From: an uncultured bacterium
GTDB taxonomy: Bacteria; Edwardsbacteria; AC1; EtOH8
Assembly: GCA_937863685.1 (NCBI GenBank)
Contig: CALMGM010000005.1
Location: 62,001 to 126,000 of the forward strand
Direction: 5' to 3'
DNA length: 64,000 bases
The notes below the pieces were generated by a model. The model did no database searches and was not told the origin of the DNA. It saw nothing but the letters and a program-made list of their open reading frames with translations. Shown here one piece after another: positions 60,419-64,000 of the stretch (positions within the stretch are counted from its first letter, which is position 1; each line of letters begins with the position of its first letter). The translations under genes and the position numbers were made by a program.

Positions 60419-63352
60419 TCAACCGCAGATGATCTTGTATTCGCATTGCCCGCAGTTCCGGTCGTTCTTGACCGGCCTGAAATTACCCGCCCGGATTTCC
60501 TTCACTGCCCGGTTGACGGCGTTTTTCATCTCCTCCATCTGTTTTTCGCTTCTGGTGGTGCTGACCTTCTCCCCCTGTTTGACGAAATAAAGCGACAAAA
60601 CCCTGGGTTTTATGCCCAAAGCCTCCTGGCAGGCCAGGGCATAGACCGTCAACTGATCGTCCTTGTCCACTTCCTTCTGGGTCCTATTTTTTCCTGTCTT
60701 GTAATCTATCACTTCGTAATCCCCTCCGGGCAGCCGGTCGATCCGGTCTATCCGTCCCACCAAATGGCAGCTTTCCAGCCTGACGGAGAATTCCTTCTCC
60801 AGCATCTCCGGAACGGAGTCCCTCCCGGCATCCAGCCGATGGTATTTTTCCAGCAGTTCCAAGCCCCCCTGATACATGGCATTCTCGTGTTCCTTGCTTT
60901 TGTACCCCGCCGCCACCCAGCGTTTATTATAGATCTCCATCAGCTGTTCCCGGCTGACACTTTTCCCGCCGGCCATGATTTGATGGTACTCGTTCAGAGT
61001 ATCATGGATGCTTTTTCCGAAACTGGCGTTGAAGGCCGGGGATTCGGGGATCTTGAGGATATATTTCAGCTTATAGAATCTGGGGCATTTTTCGTAATCC
61101 TTAAGCTGGCTGTAGGAGAAGCGCTTCACCTCCGTTATCTGGGGGTAGCTTCTCTGTTCCCAAACCAGGGATTTGGCCTGGGCCGCCTCCGGCAGCAGCC
61201 CCACTCCGGCCGGGATCTCCTGGGGCAGAGTCTCCCCCAGAGCTTCGGTTATGAAGCCGGATGGTTTGAATACCTTTTTGGCGGTGTACATTTCGGCGGT
61301 GGTCAGATACAGCCGTTCCCTGGCCCTGGTCAGCCCCACATAGAAAAGCCGCCTCTCCTCCTGGGCGTGAAAATCGCCGGCCGGTTTTTCCTCGGGGATC
61401 AATTCGTCGGGCAGTTCGATCTGGTCGCTCAGGTTCCTGCCGGGAAAGCGCAGATGTGCCAACTGCACCAAAAAGACCGCCGGATACTCCAGGCCCTTGG
61501 CCGAATGGACGGTGGATAGCGTCACCACATCGACATCCTCGATCACCGCCTGGGCCGGGTCGTCCCCGGCCTCATCCATCAGCTTCAGCCATTCGGCAAA
61601 CCCCCTCACCGTCCGGTCCCCGCTGGCGGATTCGAACTGGTTGAGCTTGCCCAGGAACAGGCCGATGTTCTTGATCCTGAGCTCCTCCTCCGGGGTCTCG
61701 GGGAAGGCCCCGATCCGGGCATAGTTGGTCTGCCGGATGAAGTCCAGCAGGACCAGGGACGCCGGCTGCCGGCGTGACAGCTCCAGATGGATATCTATCA
61801 GATCCTTTATTTTCCTGATCTTTTCCCGGCTCCCCGGGTTGATGGCCCGCAGGGCCGAAAATTCTTTTTGGCCTTCACGACTGTTATCCGGCGGACCGTA
61901 GGCATCTGCCCCGGCTTCTTGATGGCCAAGGGCGGACGCCAGGGTTTCGTACAAAGGCTGGTTCACCAGGCGGGAATGGGCCAGCAGCCGGGTGATGTCC
62001 TCCATGGGAAGCTCGAAACATTCCAGATTCAACAGCCGGAACAGGGCGGCGTTATCATATAAATTGTAAAGCACTTGAATATAAGCAATCAGGTTCCTGA
62101 TCGCCTCAAGCTGGTACAGTCCGCGGTTGCCCACCAGCTGGTAAGGAATGCCCCTCTGCTTCAAGGCGGTCACAAAAGGCAGCAGATGATCGTTGTTCCG
62201 GGACAATATGGCAAAGTCCGAAGGCCTGCCTTTACCGTCCTGCAAATCCCGCCGGATCTCTTCGGCCACCCAGGAAGCTTCGTCCTCGGATGATTTGAAT
62301 GACAGGTACCGGATGTCGTTATCTTTCTTTCCAGCGAAGGACACCAGTTTTTTATCCACCTTCTCCGACGCTTCCAACCGGTCGGGGTTGTTGAATTGTA
62401 TCAACCGGTAGGCGGCGTCCAGTATCTTCTGGCCGGAACGGTAATTATCGGTGAGCACCACCGTTTCCGCTTCCGGGTAGTCCCTGCGAAATTGAAGGAT
62501 ATTGCTGATGGAGGCCCCTCGGAACTTATATATCGACTGATCATCGTCACCGCAGACGGTTATATTCTTTTCCCGTCCCACCAGCATTTTCAGCATCTGG
62601 TTCTGGCTGTAATTGGTGTCCTGATACTCGTCGACCAGGAGGTATCTGAAACGGTCCCGGTATTTCTTTCTCAGGCTGGGTCTTTCCCTGAGAGCCTTCA
62701 GACAATAGGTCTGAAGGTCGGCGAAGTCCATAAAGCCCTGCTCCAGCATCAGTCCTTGGTAATCAAGGTAGGCCCGGGCCACCTCCAGCTGCTTGGCGGC
62801 GCTCTCCAGGACCGACCCATCCTCGTCTTTGATTTCCGAAGCCTTTTTGTGATTATTCTCGGCCCAGTTCAGATAGCTCTGGGCATCGATATCCTCATCC
62901 TTGGCCCGGGAGATGACCCTCAGCAGGGCATGGATGAACTGGGCCGGGTTGGCCAGGGGGCGGTAATGGTCAAGCGTGAATTTGAAAAGATTCTGCCTGA
63001 TGAAAAGCCAGGTCTCGGGCTCGGTCAATATCCGGTAATTTGTGTCCAGGCCGATCTCCAGGCCGTCCTGCCGCAGCAGCCTTTCGCAGAAGGAATGGAA
63101 GGTGGATATCCATATCTCCTCGTGCCCGATGGGCAGACCGGCGTCCACCCGGTCGGACATCTCCCGGGCCGCCTTTTCGGTAAAGGTCAGGGCCAGGATC
63201 TCGGAGGGATTGGCTTTCCCCGATTCAATCAGATACTTTATCCGCTCGGTTATCACCCGGGTCTTGCCGGTGCCGGCCCCAGCAATTATCAGCAGCGGCC
63301 CGGCGCTGTGCCTGACCGCCCTTTCCTGTGATCGGTTCAATTCCATGCTCAT
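60419..63352 (-). CDS. UvrD/Rep-type helicase fused to a RecB-like Fe-S nuclease
   Basis: 977 aa. SF1A helicase: Q motif LNRSQERAV, Walker A GAGTGKT (25-31), VDEYQDTNYSQ (about 225), GDDDQSIYKFRGA, TVHSAKGLEYPAVFLVQL (about 600) and motif VI LFYVGLTRARERLYL. From about 750 a PD-(D/E)XK nuclease: YSQLKDYEKCPRFYKLKY, DYEVIDYKTGKN (Asp and Lys of the active site), and C-terminal NCGQCEYKIICG, the three Cys that with the earlier KCPRFY Cys make an AddB-type Fe-S cluster. It suggests a stand-alone end-resection enzyme. GGGAATG upstream of the ATG is weak. Confidence 0.94.
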   Translation of the reverse strand: MSMELNRSQERAVRHSAGPLLIIAGAGTGKTRVITERIKYLIESGKANPSEILALTFTEKAAREMSDRVDAGLPIGHEEIWISTFHSFCERLLRQDGLEIGLDTNYRILTEPETWLFIRQNLFKFTLDHYRPLANPAQFIHALLRVISRAKDEDIDAQSYLNWAENNHKKASEIKDEDGSVLESAAKQLEVARAYLDYQGLMLEQGFMDFADLQTYCLKALRERPSLRKKYRDRFRYLLVDEYQDTNYSQNQMLKMLVGREKNITVCGDDDQSIYKFRGASISNILQFRRDYPEAETVVLTDNYRSGQKILDAAYRLIQFNNPDRLEASEKVDKKLVSFAGKKDNDIRYLSFKSSEDEASWVAEEIRRDLQDGKGRPSDFAILSRNNDHLLPFVTALKQRGIPYQLVGNRGLYQLEAIRNLIAYIQVLYNLYDNAALFRLLNLECFELPMEDITRLLAHSRLVNQPLYETLASALGHQEAGADAYGPPDNSREGQKEFSALRAINPGSREKIRKIKDLIDIHLELSRRQPASLVLLDFIRQTNYARIGAFPETPEEELRIKNIGLFLGKLNQFESASGDRTVRGFAEWLKLMDEAGDDPAQAVIEDVDVVTLSTVHSAKGLEYPAVFLVQLAHLRFPGRNLSDQIELPDELIPEEKPAGDFHAQEERRLFYVGLTRARERLYLTTAEMYTAKKVFKPSGFITEALGETLPQEIPAGVGLLPEAAQAKSLVWEQRSYPQITEVKRFSYSQLKDYEKCPRFYKLKYILKIPESPAFNASFGKSIHDTLNEYHQIMAGGKSVSREQLMEIYNKRWVAAGYKSKEHENAMYQGGLELLEKYHRLDAGRDSVPEMLEKEFSVRLESCHLVGRIDRIDRLPGGDYEVIDYKTGKNRTQKEVDKDDQLTVYALACQEALGIKPRVLSLYFVKQGEKVSTTRSEKQMEEMKNAVNRAVKEIRAGNFRPVKNDRNCGQCEYKIICG

Positions 63353-63393
63353 ATCATTTCATTCCCATCGATCCGCAAAGGTTAATTTCCGGT

Positions 63394-64000
63394 TTATTTG
63401 CCGCTCCCAAAAAGACTGATGATAAAGGCATATTCAAAGGCCTCCTCCTTCAGGTAATCAAACCTGCCGGTCAGTCCTCCGTGGCCGGCCCCCATGTTGG
63501 TCTTCAGGATCAGCAGATGCTGATCGGTCTTCAGGGCCCTTAGCTTGGCGGCCCATTTGGCCGGCTCCCAGAAACCCACCCGGGGATCATTAAGACCGGC
63601 GGTGATCAGCATATTCGGATAGGTCTGTCTCTTCACATTATCGTAAGGAGAGTATGATTTCATATAGAAATAGAACGCCGAATCGGCCGGGTCGCCCCAC
63701 TCTTCGTATTCGGCGGTGGTCAGCGGAATGGTCGGGTCCAGCATGGTGTTGATGACATCCACGAACGGGACATTGGCCACCACCCCCTTGAAAAGGTCCG
63801 GCCGCATGTTGGCCACCGCCCCCATCAACAATCCTCCGGCGCTTCCCCCGGTCATGACCAGCCTATCCGCTGATGTATACCCCAGCGAGATCAGGTGCTT
63901 GGCGCAGGAAATGAAATCGGTGAAGGTATTCTTCTTGTTCAGCAATTTTCCATGGTCATACCACCGGCGGCCCATCTCCCCGCCTCCCCTAACATGGGCG
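63394..64000 (-). CDS. ptrB: Oligopeptidase B / protease II, C-terminal part
   Basis: 3' part of an S9A prolyl-oligopeptidase-family serine peptidase, open to the window edge (about 202 codons visible). HVRGGGEMGRRWYDHGKLLN is the typical entry to the hydrolase domain. Nucleophile in GGSAGG, Asp in LNDPRVGFWEPAKWA, His in GAGHGGLTGR. The enzyme cleaves peptides after basic residues. It lies 41 nt downstream-side of the helicase gene on the same strand. Confidence 0.95.
   Translation of the reverse strand, partial: AHVRGGGEMGRRWYDHGKLLNKKNTFTDFISCAKHLISLGYTSADRLVMTGGSAGGLLMGAVANMRPDLFKGVVANVPFVDVINTMLDPTIPLTTAEYEEWGDPADSAFYFYMKSYSPYDNVKRQTYPNMLITAGLNDPRVGFWEPAKWAAKLRALKTDQHLLILKTNMGAGHGGLTGRFDYLKEEAFEYAFIISLFGSGK

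Noticed and set aside
60446-63331. Long plus-strand frames (357 and 311 aa) opposite the helicase
   Set aside because: Antisense frames in a GC-rich gene; no start signals or domain patterns.
1-64000. CRISPR arrays, rRNA genes, transposases
   Set aside because: No evenly spaced direct repeats of 25-40 nt, no rRNA sequence and no transposase motifs were seen in this window.

Overview
The window looks like a chromosomal piece of a Gram-negative, probably uncultured bacterium. Two secreted proteins end in the beta-rich 'PNPSRG...NVAGQLV...TGIYICR' type of C-terminal sorting domain that is linked to type IX secretion in the Bacteroidetes/FCB sphere and in candidate phyla such as Zixibacteria, TA06/WOR-3 or Edwardsbacteria. 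It also carries outer-membrane porins, an MCE protein, a HAE3-type RND pump and a LolA-like protein, all of which imply an outer membrane. The exact lineage cannot be fixed from the sequence alone. Strand use is operonic and the GC content is visibly uneven: housekeeping blocks are GC-rich and accessory genes AT-rich.

Regions 1-23 kb are accessory. A type I restriction-modification operon runs leftward (hsdM-hsdS-hsdR plus an unknown gene). Its HsdS is half length and its hsdR has a 3' frameshift. Divergent from it is a sigma70-type promoter, a textbook SAM-I riboswitch with its own terminator, and two unknown proteins plus a TPR protein. Then come an XRE regulator whose ribosome-binding site lies in a long hairpin, a secreted TPR protein, rmuC, a ComEC-like secreted metallo-beta-lactamase, a three-gene ABC-three-component (ABC-3C) conflict system, a TPR protein with a near-leaderless promoter, an orphan structured leader before an unknown gene, umuDC, and a HEPN/unknown/SecB-like trio that resembles a toxin-antitoxin-chaperone cassette.

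Region 23-32 kb is one leftward envelope/lipid operon headed by a TetR regulator: MCE protein, PAP2 phosphatase, small zinc-ribbon protein, FabH, HAE3 RND transporter, LolA-like protein and a DUF1302-like barrel. Region 32-40 kb is a complete kdpABCDE potassium-transport and sensing operon. Region 40-50 kb is a phosphate regulon: porin-pstSCAB-phoU-arsC-like, a PHP phosphoesterase, and divergent phoB-phoR. Both Pho promoters carry an 11-bp-period TTAAC-type direct-repeat box. Region 50-64 kb holds a large sorted secreted protein, a diguanylate cyclase, a TPR protein, catalase, a small zinc protein, tRNA-Glu, an XRE regulator, pyrophosphatase, a UvrD-like helicase-nuclease and the 3' part of oligopeptidase B.

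The most unusual signals are (i) the SAM-I riboswitch driving genes with no link to methionine, beside a SAM-dependent restriction system; (ii) a family of about 200-nt intergenic elements (32.3, 40.3 and 50.2 kb, with a diverged relative at 23.1 kb) that share a core with a T-arm-like GGTTCGAAC and each end in a different intrinsic terminator; (iii) the HEPN/SecB-like cassette; and (iv) recurrent palindromes at gene ends and ribosome-binding sites.
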